This document shows positions 17,045 to 25,147 of a stretch of DNA of 64,000 bases, piece by piece. This DNA is from Parafrigoribacterium_A soli (GTDB lineage Bacteria > Actinomycetota > Actinomycetes > Actinomycetales > Microbacteriaceae). A program made the translations under genes and the position numbers. The stretch lies in assembly GCF_040227235.1 (NCBI RefSeq), contig NZ_JBELNZ010000001.1, positions 434,001-498,000 of the forward strand, in the 5' to 3' direction. Every line of letters starts with the position of its first letter. Positions within the stretch are counted from its first letter, which is position 1. A model generated the notes under the pieces. That model worked only from the letters and a program-made list of their open reading frames with translations, did not search any database and was not told the DNA's origin.

Positions 17045-18318
17045 TAGCGAACCGTTCTGATCGGAAGTATGGCGAGCGCGCCGAGGAGCGTGGAGGCTGC
17101 GGCGAGAAGAAAGAGTCCCTGGAATCCGACCAGGACGGCGACGATGATGGCACCGAGCAGCGGCGCGAGTGCCTGCGGCACGGCGCTCGCGATGTTCATG
17201 ATGCCGAGATCCTTGCCGCGGCTGCGCGCATCCGGAAGCACCTCGGTGGCGAGCGCCTGGTCGACGGAAAGGAAGCAGCCGTAGCCGAGGCCGAGTATGC
17301 CGGCCGCGACCATGGCGACACCGAGGTCGGGCACGAGTGCGAGCAGCAGCGCGGCGATCGCCTGCAGTGCGGAGGCTGCGAAGACGAAGACCTTGCGTCG
17401 ACCGAGCCGATCGGAGAGTCGGCCGAGAAAGAGGGAGGCGAGCACGACGAACGCCATGTAGATGAGGATCAGCACGAGCAGATCGTCTTCCGCGTTCTTG
17501 TCGTTGAGGCCGAACTGCAGAAAATAGAGCAGCATCGTCGTGCCGAAGGCGTTGCCGAAATTGACCAGGATGCGGCTGAGCAGCGTCCAGCCGAAGTCCG
17601 GATACTTGCGGGGGCTGATCCAGAATCCCTCGATGAGGGTCTTCAGGGTGAGCGGTTCACGCTCGCCCTTGTCGAGGACAGCGTCCGGTGTCCACAGCAC
17701 GAACGGCAGCACGAGCACCACGAGCAGCACGGCGAGCACCGCGTATCCCGCGAACTGGCCGACGATGATCGTGACGAGAAGCACGCCCAGGATGGTTCCG
17801 ACCGCCTGCGGGGCAGAGATCCAGCCGGAGACGAACCCGCGCTGGCGCACCGGAACGTGGTCCGAGATCGTGGCGGTGAGTGCGGCGGTGAGCACGCAGA
17901 AGCCGATCAGTGCCAGAGACCACAGGATGCCGATGCCGATGAGCGAGTCCTGCAGACCGAGCAATAGCAGCGACAGCCCGAAGAGCACGGCACCGCCGAG
18001 GATCCACGGTCGGCGGCGACCGAACCGCGAGGTGGTGCGGTCGGAGAGCGCGCCGGTGAGCGGATAGGCGACGAGGGCGAAGACGCCCGCTATGCCCGAG
18101 ATGATGCCGAAGGCGACGACGTTGTCGACCCAGTTCGTCGTGCGCAGCTGAGCCGTCACCTGGTTGGGCAGCAGCAGTTGGATGGGCGCGAGCTGCGCCA
18201 TCCACACCCCGAGCCAGGCGCTCGCGAAGGCGGCGATCCAGCGGCTCGGGACGGCGCGGGTGGGCTCGGCGAAGGGTTCCGGGGCCTGCTCGCCGACGGC
18301 CTGCTGCTGTGAGGTCAT
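17044..18318 (-). CDS. MFS transporter
   Basis: About 424 residues from ATG 18318 with twelve predicted membrane segments. The loop-2 signature appears as GALSDRTTSRFGRRR, its second-half copy as GRLSDRLGRRKV; a long hydrophilic central loop holds LIEGFWISPRKYPDFGW. This resembles sugar/glycoside-cation-symporter-like MFS proteins, but the cargo is unknown. The ATG overlaps the TetR stop (ATGA). A longer open frame upstream lies wholly within the tetR gene and was rejected. The TetR neighbour probably controls it. Confidence 0.88.
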   Translation of the reverse strand: MTSQQQAVGEQAPEPFAEPTRAVPSRWIAAFASAWLGVWMAQLAPIQLLLPNQVTAQLRTTNWVDNVVAFGIISGIAGVFALVAYPLTGALSDRTTSRFGRRRPWILGGAVLFGLSLLLLGLQDSLIGIGILWSLALIGFCVLTAALTATISDHVPVRQRGFVSGWISAPQAVGTILGVLLVTIIVGQFAGYAVLAVLLVVLVLPFVLWTPDAVLDKGEREPLTLKTLIEGFWISPRKYPDFGWTLLSRILVNFGNAFGTTMLLYFLQFGLNDKNAEDDLLVLILIYMAFVVLASLFLGRLSDRLGRRKVFVFAASALQAIAALLLALVPDLGVAMVAAGILGLGYGCFLSVDQALATEVLPDARSRGKDLGIMNIASAVPQALAPLLGAIIVAVLVGFQGLFLLAAASTLLGALAILPIRTVR

Positions 18319-18956
18319 GCGCTGTGCTCCTTGATTCGGGCGGAGGATCTGTTGGAGGTCGCGGGCGGTCGGGCGAAGCCTGCCAGCGCATCCGCCATGG
18401 AGTCCATGAGCCTGCCCGCAGCCTCGGCGTCGCGATCGGCGAGCCAGGCGAGCGTGAGTCCGTCGGTCAGGGCGACCGCGAGCCGAGCGAGGTCGGCGAC
18501 GGGAAGCGACCACTCGATGCCGGCGTGGTCCGCTCCCGCGACGAGAATCTCCCTGACGACGCGATGGTAGCTCTCGTATTGAAGCCGCGGCAGGTCATCG
18601 AGGTCTGGCGTGCGCAGCGCGAAGTGGAGCAGCTCGAACATGGCCTGCTCGCGCCCCGGCTCGAGCACAACGATGTCGAAGTAGGCCTGGATACCCGCGC
18701 GAACGGACGTGCGGATATCCGCGCCGGGCTGCAGCGAACCGAGGACCGCAAGTCTTTCGTTCTCAAGCACGAAGGCGATGAGTTCTCGGATCATCTCATT
18801 TCGCGAGTGGAACGCGTAGTGAAAGCTCGCGAGCGGCATCCGGGCCTCGGCGGCGATGGCACGGGTTGTCGCGGCGCCCAGCCCGTCCCTGGCAATAACC
18901 CGCACGGCGGCGCGGATGATTGCAGCACGTCGCTGTTCGGATGACAATCGCGTCAT
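18315..18956 (-). CDS. TetR-family transcriptional regulator
   Basis: 213 residues from ATG 18956 with AGGG upstream. The N-terminal helix-turn-helix runs RRAAIIRAAVRVIARDGLG and ATTRAIAAEARMPLASFHYAF, a standard TetR DNA-binding domain; the rest is the helical ligand domain. It heads an overlapping four-gene operon (MFS transporter, PLP enzyme, lactone oxidase) and is divergent from the Ig-like protein gene. A small palindrome AGTC-GCCT-GACT at 19033-19044 between them might be part of its operator, but this is weak. Confidence 0.9.
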   Translation of the reverse strand: MTRLSSEQRRAAIIRAAVRVIARDGLGAATTRAIAAEARMPLASFHYAFHSRNEMIRELIAFVLENERLAVLGSLQPGADIRTSVRAGIQAYFDIVVLEPGREQAMFELLHFALRTPDLDDLPRLQYESYHRVVREILVAGADHAGIEWSLPVADLARLAVALTDGLTLAWLADRDAEAAGRLMDSMADALAGFARPPATSNRSSARIKEHSA

Positions 18957-19111
18957 TGCGGTTCCCTGTCGGCGGTTCCTAGTCCACGGTGAGGCCCGAT
19001 GCCTCGGTGTCGTACAGTGGGTCACTTGTCCCAGTCGCCTGACTAAGAATAGTGGCGTCGCTGAGCCATCCACGTCAACCACGGGCACCATTTCGGTCCG
19101 AGTCAGCCGGT

Positions 19112-19140
19112 TTGACAGTGTCGTGAATGCCTAGCTAAAT
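19112..19140 (+). promoter_or_regulatory. Sigma-70-type promoter of the Ig-like membrane protein gene
   Basis: A perfect TTGACA at 19112-19117, a 17-base spacer and CTAAAT at 19135-19140. The expected transcription start falls within a few bases of the GTG at 19150, so the mRNA may be leaderless or nearly so. Confidence 0.5.
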
Positions 19141-19149
19141 GGAAGTACA

Positions 19150-21252
19150 GTGCAGCCCACACATTCGAACGCGTCCAGGCGTTTGTTTCGCGATCGCGGA
19201 GCGAGCGCTCTTCGGCGAGGTGTGGGTCGGGCCGCGCGGCTGACGTCTGCCGCGGTTACCACCGCGCTCCTCTCGCTAGGCGGCGTTGGCGTCGCGGTCG
19301 CGGCACCCCCACCGGCACCGCCCTCTCCGGCAATCGCCGCGGCCGGCGTGACTTTCACCGCACCCACCCATGGCTCGTTCATCGGCACGAATTCGTTCAC
19401 CGTGAGCGGCACGAAGGATGCCGACAGCAGCGTCATCGTCACGGGTGCCGTGAGCGGTGGTGCCAGCGGTCAGCTCTGCACAGTGCCCTCATCGGCAGAT
19501 ACCGCCTGGAGCTGCCAGGCGACGGCGGTGCCGAACGGGAAAAAGGTCACTCTCACCGCCACCGAGACGCTGTATGCCGACGGCAGCACGAGCGCGTCCT
19601 CGATCACGGTCGATGTTCTCGGCGCCCCGAGCCTCGATGGCGCCGGCGCCTTCGTGACACCCGGCATCGTGTCGGGTGGTGCCACCACCGGCAACACCGT
19701 CACCGTCACGGTGACGAGCCCTTCCGCCGAGGGCTGCGTGTCGGATGTCGTGAACGGCTACTGGTCATGCAGCATCAGGGCACCATCCGGAACCTATACG
19801 GTGACCGCACACCAGTCCTGGACGAGGGGCGACGGCCAGCACTCACAGGAGTCTGCATCCCAGCGCGTCACGATCGACAAGGATCGACCCGCGCCGCCCG
19901 TCGTCACCTCACCGAGGGGCAATTCCCGCGTGGTCAAGCAGCCGGTGACCTACTCGGGCACGGGTGAACCGCTCGGGTTCCTCAACGTCTACATCGACGC
20001 CAGCCCGGTCTGCGGTGCCAGCGTCGACTCAAGCGGCCGGTGGAGTTGTGCGGCATCTGGAATCAGCAATGGCGCTCACGCGGTGCAGGCCATCCAGAGC
20101 GATAGCGCAGGCAACTTCAGCGACCCGAGCGCCCCTCTCACCGTGCAGTACGGCGCGAAGCCCGCGCCCGTCGCGCCGCCGCCGCGCGCCACGACCCCGG
20201 CGACCCCCTCCCCCACCCCCGCGCCGGAACGGAGCGCGACGCCACCTCCCGCGCCGTACGTACCCGGGTCGGGGGCGCCTCCGCCGTCGCTGCAGGAATC
20301 GCTCACCAACTGGGGAACGCCCACGACCTTCGGTGCGCACCTGCCGACCTTCGCGCAGACGGTCTCCCACGGCAACTGGGCCCTTGCTCCGCTGCTGGCG
20401 CTCGGGTCCATCCTGCTGATCGCGCTGCCGCTTCGGCTGCTCGCCTCGACACTGCGTGGTCGCCTCCGCTTCCCACGCGCGCAATTCACCGGCAGGAATC
20501 AGCTGGCAGCAGAACCGGATGACGCACCGCCGCCCAACCCCTGGCTCGTCGGCGCCATTCCGCTGGCCGCAGCCGCCGGGCTCATCGTGCTCTCGGGCGG
20601 CATTAATGGAGAGGTGCGCTTCCTGCGCCTCCTCGCGGCGGTGGGCATCGGACTGGCGATCCTCAACGTGGTCGGCGTCGCGATTGCCACTCGACTCTCC
20701 TCGCGGTTTCAGGGCGTCAGCGGCAGGCTGCGGTTCATGCCCGTGTTGCTCGTGGCCGCAGCGGCCGCAGCACTTGTCTCGCGCTGGAGCGGTCTCGAAC
20801 CGCCGGTGGTCGCCGGCGTGCTCATCGGGGTGGGCTTCGCGCGGATGACCGCTGCAAAGCAACGCGCGATCGTCAACCTCGCCGAAGTGGGCACCATCGC
20901 GCTCGTGGCTGTGCTCGCCTGGCTCGGCCACCAGTGGACGGGCCCGACTCAGGGTTTCTGGGGCAATCTGTCGCTGGAACTGCTCGCGACCCTGTGCCTC
21001 GCCGGCCTCGGCTCGGCGATCGTGCTCATGCTGCCGCTCGCCCAGTTGCCCGGGCGTGTCATCCTCGAGTGGTCGCCCGTCGCCTGGATCGTCGCGATGG
21101 TGGTCGTCACCACTCTCGCCTGGGTGATCGTGCTGGGCGGAAGCGGCGCGGCGTTCCCCGTGCTCGGAGCATTCCTCCTGGCCGTCGGCTTCGCGGCTCT
21201 CTGCCTCGCCGTGTGGGCGTGGGTGCGCTACGTGGAGCCCGCCAGCGTCTGA
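19150..21252 (+). CDS. Secreted/membrane protein: Ig-like repeats, proline-rich linker, multi-pass C-terminus
   Basis: 700 residues from GTG 19150. A twin-arginine-poor signal sequence or first helix ends near residue 52 (GVAVAA). Two to three Ig-like/bacterial surface modules follow (GVTFTAPTHGSFIGTNSFTV, then PAPPVVTSPRGNSRV with YSGTGEPLGF and a paired Cys pattern W-S-C). Next comes a linker of Pro, Ala and Thr (about residues 335-385), then eight or nine membrane helices to the end. I do not recognise a named family for the helical half. It may be a cell-envelope protein that displays adhesive or polymer-binding domains. It stands alone, divergent from tetR. Confidence 0.82.
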   Translation: MQPTHSNASRRLFRDRGASALRRGVGRAARLTSAAVTTALLSLGGVGVAVAAPPPAPPSPAIAAAGVTFTAPTHGSFIGTNSFTVSGTKDADSSVIVTGAVSGGASGQLCTVPSSADTAWSCQATAVPNGKKVTLTATETLYADGSTSASSITVDVLGAPSLDGAGAFVTPGIVSGGATTGNTVTVTVTSPSAEGCVSDVVNGYWSCSIRAPSGTYTVTAHQSWTRGDGQHSQESASQRVTIDKDRPAPPVVTSPRGNSRVVKQPVTYSGTGEPLGFLNVYIDASPVCGASVDSSGRWSCAASGISNGAHAVQAIQSDSAGNFSDPSAPLTVQYGAKPAPVAPPPRATTPATPSPTPAPERSATPPPAPYVPGSGAPPPSLQESLTNWGTPTTFGAHLPTFAQTVSHGNWALAPLLALGSILLIALPLRLLASTLRGRLRFPRAQFTGRNQLAAEPDDAPPPNPWLVGAIPLAAAAGLIVLSGGINGEVRFLRLLAAVGIGLAILNVVGVAIATRLSSRFQGVSGRLRFMPVLLVAAAAAALVSRWSGLEPPVVAGVLIGVGFARMTAAKQRAIVNLAEVGTIALVAVLAWLGHQWTGPTQGFWGNLSLELLATLCLAGLGSAIVLMLPLAQLPGRVILEWSPVAWIVAMVVVTTLAWVIVLGGSGAAFPVLGAFLLAVGFAALCLAVWAWVRYVEPASV

Positions 21253-21270
21253 CGACCGCAGAATCGACGG

Positions 21271-21344
21271 TGCCCCCGGTGGGACTCGAACCCACACTCG
21301 GACGATTTTAAGTCGTCTGCCTCTGCCAATTGGGCTACGGGGGC
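21271..21344 (-). tRNA. tRNA-Leu(UAA), type I shape without long variable arm
   Basis: 74 bases fold as a standard cloverleaf: acceptor GCCCCCG with CGGGGGC, a D-arm with GCCC and GGC, anticodon stem GACGA/TCGTC with loop CTTAAAA (anticodon UAA), variable region CGAGT, T-stem GTGGG/CCCAC with loop TTCGAGT, and discriminator A. CCA is not encoded (the next bases are CCG). UAA reads the leucine codon UUA. Most bacterial leucine tRNAs are type II with a long variable arm; here it is only five bases. Confidence 0.9.
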
Positions 21345-21408
21345 GCGCGGTGAACTACGGGCGCACGCAGCAGCCTATTGGCAGAACGCAGCGAGCAGAA
21401 CGCGCGAG

Positions 21409-22728
21409 CTAGGACTTCGGGCGCGAGGCGAACTCCTGGAAGAACGCCTGCGGCGTCTGCCTCGCCTCGAGCGAGACGATGTCGCGACGCAGGAAGAAGT
21501 TCAGGATCCAGTTGCCGAAGACACGGATCTTGCGCTCCCAGGTCGGGATCGCAAGGCCGTGGTAACCGCGGTGCATGAACCAGGCCAGGAGGCCCTTGAC
21601 CGCGATCTTGCCGGACTGGAAGACGCCCTCGCCGAGGCCGAGACCCGCCACGGCGCCGAGGTTCTTGTGGTAGTAGTCGCGAGGCGCGTCGCCGCGAAGT
21701 CCACCCGCGATGTTCTTCGCGAGCAACTTGCCCTGGCGCACCGCGTGCTGTGCGTTCGGAACGCAGTATCCGCCGACACCACCACCGGTGAGGTCGGGAA
21801 CCGCACTGACGTCGCCGGCGCCCCAGGCATCCGGAACCACGCCATCATCGTTCACGACACGGAGGTCGGCCTGAACGCGAAGGCGACCGCGCTCCTCGAC
21901 CGGGAGGTCGGTGCCCTTGATGACCGGGTTGGCCATCACGCCCGCGGTCCAGACGATGACGTCGGACTCGAACGATTCGCCCGTGGAGAGCTCGATCTTG
22001 CCGCCGACGGCGGAGGTGAGCTGGGTGTCGAGGTGCACTTCGGCACCGCGCTGAGCGAGGTTCTTGAGCACCCAGTGGCTGGTCTTCAGCGACACCTCGG
22101 GCATGATGCGACCCATGGCCTCGATGAGGTGGAAGTGGGTGTCGTCGAAGCTGAGACGCGGGTAATACCGGAGCAGGGAGCTCGCGAGGCTGCGCAGCTC
22201 GCCGAAGGTCTCGATGCCGGCGAATCCACCGCCGACGATCGTGACGGTGAGGAGGCGATCGCGCTCCGGGCCTGCGGGCAGGTTTGCGGCGCGGTCGAAG
22301 TTGGTGAGCAGGCGGTCGCGCACAGCGGTTGCCTCTTCGATGCTCTTCATGCCGATGGCCACGTCGGCCACGCCCGGGATCGGGAAGGTGCGCGAGACGG
22401 AGCCGGCCGTCACGACGATGATGTCGTAGTTGATGGTCCACGGTTCGCCGACGGCGGGAGTGACCGTCGCGGTCTTGTTCGCGTGATCGATGCCGGTGAC
22501 GGTGGCCGTGATGACCTCGGTCTTCTCGAGGTGGCGACGCAGGGAGACAACAGCGTGACGGGGCTCCATGGAGCCTGCCGCAACCTCCGGGAGGAAGGGC
22601 TGGTAGGTCATGTACGGCAGTGGATCCACTACCGTTACCTCTGCCTCACCCGCCCTCAAGAGCTTTTCAAGTTTAAAGGCTGTATAGAATCCGGCGTAAC
22701 CGCCGCCGACGATGAGGATTTTGGGCAC
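21409..22728 (-). CDS. ndh: NAD(P)/FAD-dependent oxidoreductase, type II NADH dehydrogenase
   Basis: 439 residues. The N-terminal FAD motif is ILIVGGGYAGFYTA (residues 4-17), the NADH motif VTIVGGGFAGIETFGEL lies near residue 165, and a GAGDVSAVPDL FAD-contact segment is in the C-terminal third. The C-terminal amphipathic end suits the peripheral membrane attachment of NDH-2, which passes electrons from NADH to quinone without pumping protons. Length and motifs match actinobacterial Ndh. It is convergent with the Ig-like gene, with the tRNA between them. Confidence 0.92.
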   Translation of the reverse strand: MPKILIVGGGYAGFYTAFKLEKLLRAGEAEVTVVDPLPYMTYQPFLPEVAAGSMEPRHAVVSLRRHLEKTEVITATVTGIDHANKTATVTPAVGEPWTINYDIIVVTAGSVSRTFPIPGVADVAIGMKSIEEATAVRDRLLTNFDRAANLPAGPERDRLLTVTIVGGGFAGIETFGELRSLASSLLRYYPRLSFDDTHFHLIEAMGRIMPEVSLKTSHWVLKNLAQRGAEVHLDTQLTSAVGGKIELSTGESFESDVIVWTAGVMANPVIKGTDLPVEERGRLRVQADLRVVNDDGVVPDAWGAGDVSAVPDLTGGGVGGYCVPNAQHAVRQGKLLAKNIAGGLRGDAPRDYYHKNLGAVAGLGLGEGVFQSGKIAVKGLLAWFMHRGYHGLAIPTWERKIRVFGNWILNFFLRRDIVSLEARQTPQAFFQEFASRPKS

Positions 22729-22741
22729 GACCTACAATCTA

Positions 22742-23971
22742 CTACTTGCCTCCGCGTCGACCGTAGTTGAGAAAGAATCGTCTCGCCAGGAGAACCGCGA
22801 GGATGCCGAAGACGAGATAGACGAGCAACGGCAATCCCGTGTTCCTCAGCGACTCGATCGAGGGCAGCACGGTGCCGAGCGGATTGGCCGGCGCCGCGGC
22901 CTGCTCTCTGCGCGGAGCCGGCGCCGTGGCCGCGCCCTCCGTCGGCGCGGGTGTTGACGCGGCGCGGCGATAGACCTTGATCCAGTCCTTCAACTGGTTC
23001 GCCGGATTGGTCGTGACCTTCGGCACCTCGGCGGTGACAGCGGCCGCGGCGTTCACGAGCCCATAGCCGTAGCTTGGATTCGGCACCGTGCCGACACCCC
23101 TCGCCGTGGCAGTGAGTCGATTTATGACGTTGCCCGCATCCAGGCCCGGATGAGACGCTCGCACGAGGGCGACGATTCCCGCGATGATCGGGGTCGCTCC
23201 GCTCGTGCCCGACCACTCATAATAGGTACCGCCCGGTCCCGCGCCCACGAGGTCCTCGCTCGGTGCGCAGACCGCGATCGTGATGCCCTGCGACGACGCA
23301 TCGAAGCTCGCGACGCCGTTGCGGTCGACCCCTCCGACGACGAGCACCCCTGGCATCGTTGCCGGCGCGCCGACCTCGGTGGTGCCGCTCCCGCGGTTGC
23401 CCGCGGCGGCGACCACCACCACGTCGTGCTCCATCGCGTAGAGGAAGGCATCGTCCCAACTCGTGGGCCAGTCGAGTGTGTTCCTGGTGAGCGACATGTT
23501 GATCACGCTCGCGCCGTTGTCTACGGCCCAGCGAACGGCGGAGGCGATCTGCGCATCGGAACCGTCCTGGCCGAAGCCCACGGAGACGGACAGGATCTTC
23601 GCCTCGGGCGCTGCTCCCATGATCCCGTCGCCCGAGCCGTGACCGTGGCCCGCGAGCAGAGAGGCGACCATGGTGGCGTGGGCGGATCCCTCTCCGACGG
23701 GAGTCTGGCCGTTCGGGGAACCGACGCCCGAGACATCCGTGCCGCCGATCACCGTTCCGGTGAGGTCGGGGTGCGAGCCGTCGACCCCGGTGTCGATGAT
23801 CGCCACGGTGACGCCGGCGCCCTTTGTGGTCTTCCACGCCTGGCTGATGCCGTAGCTCGAGAGCCAGTACTCGGCGCTGCGCATGCTGTCGGCGGATGCC
23901 GGGGCGGCGACAAGCAGCACGGATGCCGCGAGGCCGAGCGCCGCAGCGCCCGCTACCAGTCGCCGCAGCAT
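22742..23971 (-). CDS. Membrane-anchored S8 subtilisin-family serine protease
   Basis: 409 residues. Signal peptide (LVAGAAALGLAASVLLVAA, then cleavage near ASA), then the S8 domain with Asp60 (VAIIDTGVD), His98 (GSAHATMVAS) and Ser257 (SGTSGATP). A proline/alanine linker and a C-terminal membrane helix with a basic tail (FFLNYGRRGGK) follow, giving the mycosin-like design of an extracytoplasmic protease on a membrane stalk. No ESX secretion genes are nearby, so the substrate is unknown. Starts at ATG 23971 or GTG 23977 are both possible; the latter overlaps the DUF501 stop. Confidence 0.9.
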   Translation of the reverse strand: MLRRLVAGAAALGLAASVLLVAAPASADSMRSAEYWLSSYGISQAWKTTKGAGVTVAIIDTGVDGSHPDLTGTVIGGTDVSGVGSPNGQTPVGEGSAHATMVASLLAGHGHGSGDGIMGAAPEAKILSVSVGFGQDGSDAQIASAVRWAVDNGASVINMSLTRNTLDWPTSWDDAFLYAMEHDVVVVAAAGNRGSGTTEVGAPATMPGVLVVGGVDRNGVASFDASSQGITIAVCAPSEDLVGAGPGGTYYEWSGTSGATPIIAGIVALVRASHPGLDAGNVINRLTATARGVGTVPNPSYGYGLVNAAAAVTAEVPKVTTNPANQLKDWIKVYRRAASTPAPTEGAATAPAPRREQAAAPANPLGTVLPSIESLRNTGLPLLVYLVFGILAVLLARRFFLNYGRRGGK

Positions 23972-23973
23972 CG

Positions 23974-24525
23974 TCACGCGGGGTTGCCCGGCGCGCTGTG
24001 GCCGCCGTCCGCGCCGAGCCCGTAGTCCGCGCACTCACAAACGAGCGGGGTCCACTCCGCGCGCTCGAGCGCGAGGTCTCCGATGGGGTTCACGCCGGGG
24101 CCCGCGGCGAGCGCGTGGCCCGCGAGCGCGTGCAGGCACTTGACCCGGGTCGGCATACCTCCCGCAGAGATTCCGGCGATCTCCGGCACGCTCTCAATGC
24201 CCTCTCGATCAGCAAGATAGCTTTCGTGTGCCGCCGTGTAGCGCGCAGCGAGTTCCTCATCCTCGGCGAGCAGTGCCGCGAACTCCGGCATGACGCCATT
24301 CGCCTCGAGCGTCGAGATGGCAGCGGTGGCGGCCGGATGGCACAGGTAGTAGAGGGTGGGGAACGGCGTGCCGTCACCGAGCCTCGGGCTCGTCGCGACC
24401 ACGGTAGGCGCTCCGCAGACGCAGCGAGCGGCGATGCCGATGACGTTCCGGGCGGGGCGACCGAGCTGGTGGGAGACGGTGGCGATGTCTGCCTCGCTCG
24501 GCGGCGCGAAGGGCGGGGTGCTCAC
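23974..24525 (-). CDS. DUF501 domain protein
   Basis: 183 residues. The family pattern is clear: QLGRPARNVIGIAARCVCGAP near the N-terminus, TPFPTLYYLCHP, and a C-terminal MPTRVKCLHALAGHALAAGPGVNPIGD. DUF501 is an actinobacterial family usually encoded between ftsB and a downstream gene in the eno region, as here. Function is not known; conserved cysteines and a histidine (VKCLHA, RCVCG) could bind metal. GTG 24525 overlaps the ftsB stop by four bases, indicating coupled translation. Confidence 0.92.
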   Translation of the reverse strand: MSTPPFAPPSEADIATVSHQLGRPARNVIGIAARCVCGAPTVVATSPRLGDGTPFPTLYYLCHPAATAAISTLEANGVMPEFAALLAEDEELAARYTAAHESYLADREGIESVPEIAGISAGGMPTRVKCLHALAGHALAAGPGVNPIGDLALERAEWTPLVCECADYGLGADGGHSAPGNPA

Positions 24526-25073
24526 CGTGTGCTCTGCTGCTGGTGCTGCGCGCCCTGCCCGCTAATGACTGGGGCGACGAGTTTGCTCGCCGGCGCATTC
24601 GTGAGCCCCGCCGTGAGCACGGAGGAGAGCATCGTGCGCACCCAGTCGACCTGCGTGGTCTGCAGCTTGGCGCTGATCGGCTGGCCATCCGCCGTGGCGA
24701 GCGTCTTGCCGTCGTCGATCACGAGGTAGCTGTACTCCCCCGGGTAGACGTAGTTCAATCGTTCGCGAGCGAGGGACTCGACGTAGCTCGGGTCATTCCA
24801 GCGTGCGAGCTCGCCCTTCATGCCCTTCACGGCGTCTTTCTGCTGCTGCACGTCTGCCCGCAGCGATGCGATCTGCTGCTGTTGCTCGACCAGAATCCGC
24901 AGCGACGGCGCAAGCACGACGACGAAGAGCACGATGAGCGATAGGGCTGCGATCGCAAACCCGGACAGGCGGATGCTGCGCAGCCAGTTGCCTGACGCGC
25001 CCGCGAGATCCGGCAGCTGCACGGGGACGCGCTGAGTGCGCTGCCTATCCTTTGCACGCTGTCGCTTGGTCAT
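24522..25073 (-). CDS. FtsB/DivIC-family septum formation initiator
   Basis: 183 residues: a basic N-terminal cytoplasmic stretch, one membrane segment (FAIAALSLIVLFVVVLAPSL), then a glutamine-rich coiled coil (VEQQQQIASLRADVQQQKDAV) and the conserved SYVESLARERLNYVYPGE. FtsB/DivIC helps assemble the FtsQLB cell division complex. Position between eno and DUF501 is the standard actinobacterial arrangement. The C-terminal tail of about 70 residues is longer than in E. coli FtsB, common in actinobacteria. Confidence 0.92.
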   Translation of the reverse strand: MTKRQRAKDRQRTQRVPVQLPDLAGASGNWLRSIRLSGFAIAALSLIVLFVVVLAPSLRILVEQQQQIASLRADVQQQKDAVKGMKGELARWNDPSYVESLARERLNYVYPGEYSYLVIDDGKTLATADGQPISAKLQTTQVDWVRTMLSSVLTAGLTNAPASKLVAPVISGQGAQHQQQSTR

Positions 25074-25092
25074 GAGTCGAGCCTAAGCGAGC

Positions 25093-25147
25093 GTCGGTCG
25101 CTGAGCCTGTCGAAGCGCCGCAGCGCCTCGACAAGCTCAGGACCGAC
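25093..25147. repeat. Inverted repeat between eno and ftsB genes
   Basis: The outer arms GTCGGTCGCTGAGCCTGTCGA and TCGACAAGCTCAGGACCGAC pair with few mismatches around a GC-rich centre (AGCGCCGCAGCGCC). It starts 19 bases beyond the ftsB start and runs into the enolase stop codon. It could act as a partial terminator or RNA-stability element between eno and ftsB. Confidence 0.75.

Noticed and set aside
17044..18513. 489-codon start for the MFS transporter
   Set aside because: The extra N-terminus lies in the TetR gene; ATG 18318 overlaps the TetR stop and gives a normal length.
23150..24729. Plus-strand readings of 270-290 codons over the protease and DUF501 genes
   Set aside because: The opposite strand carries clear S8 and DUF501 proteins; the plus readings have no motif and skewed composition.
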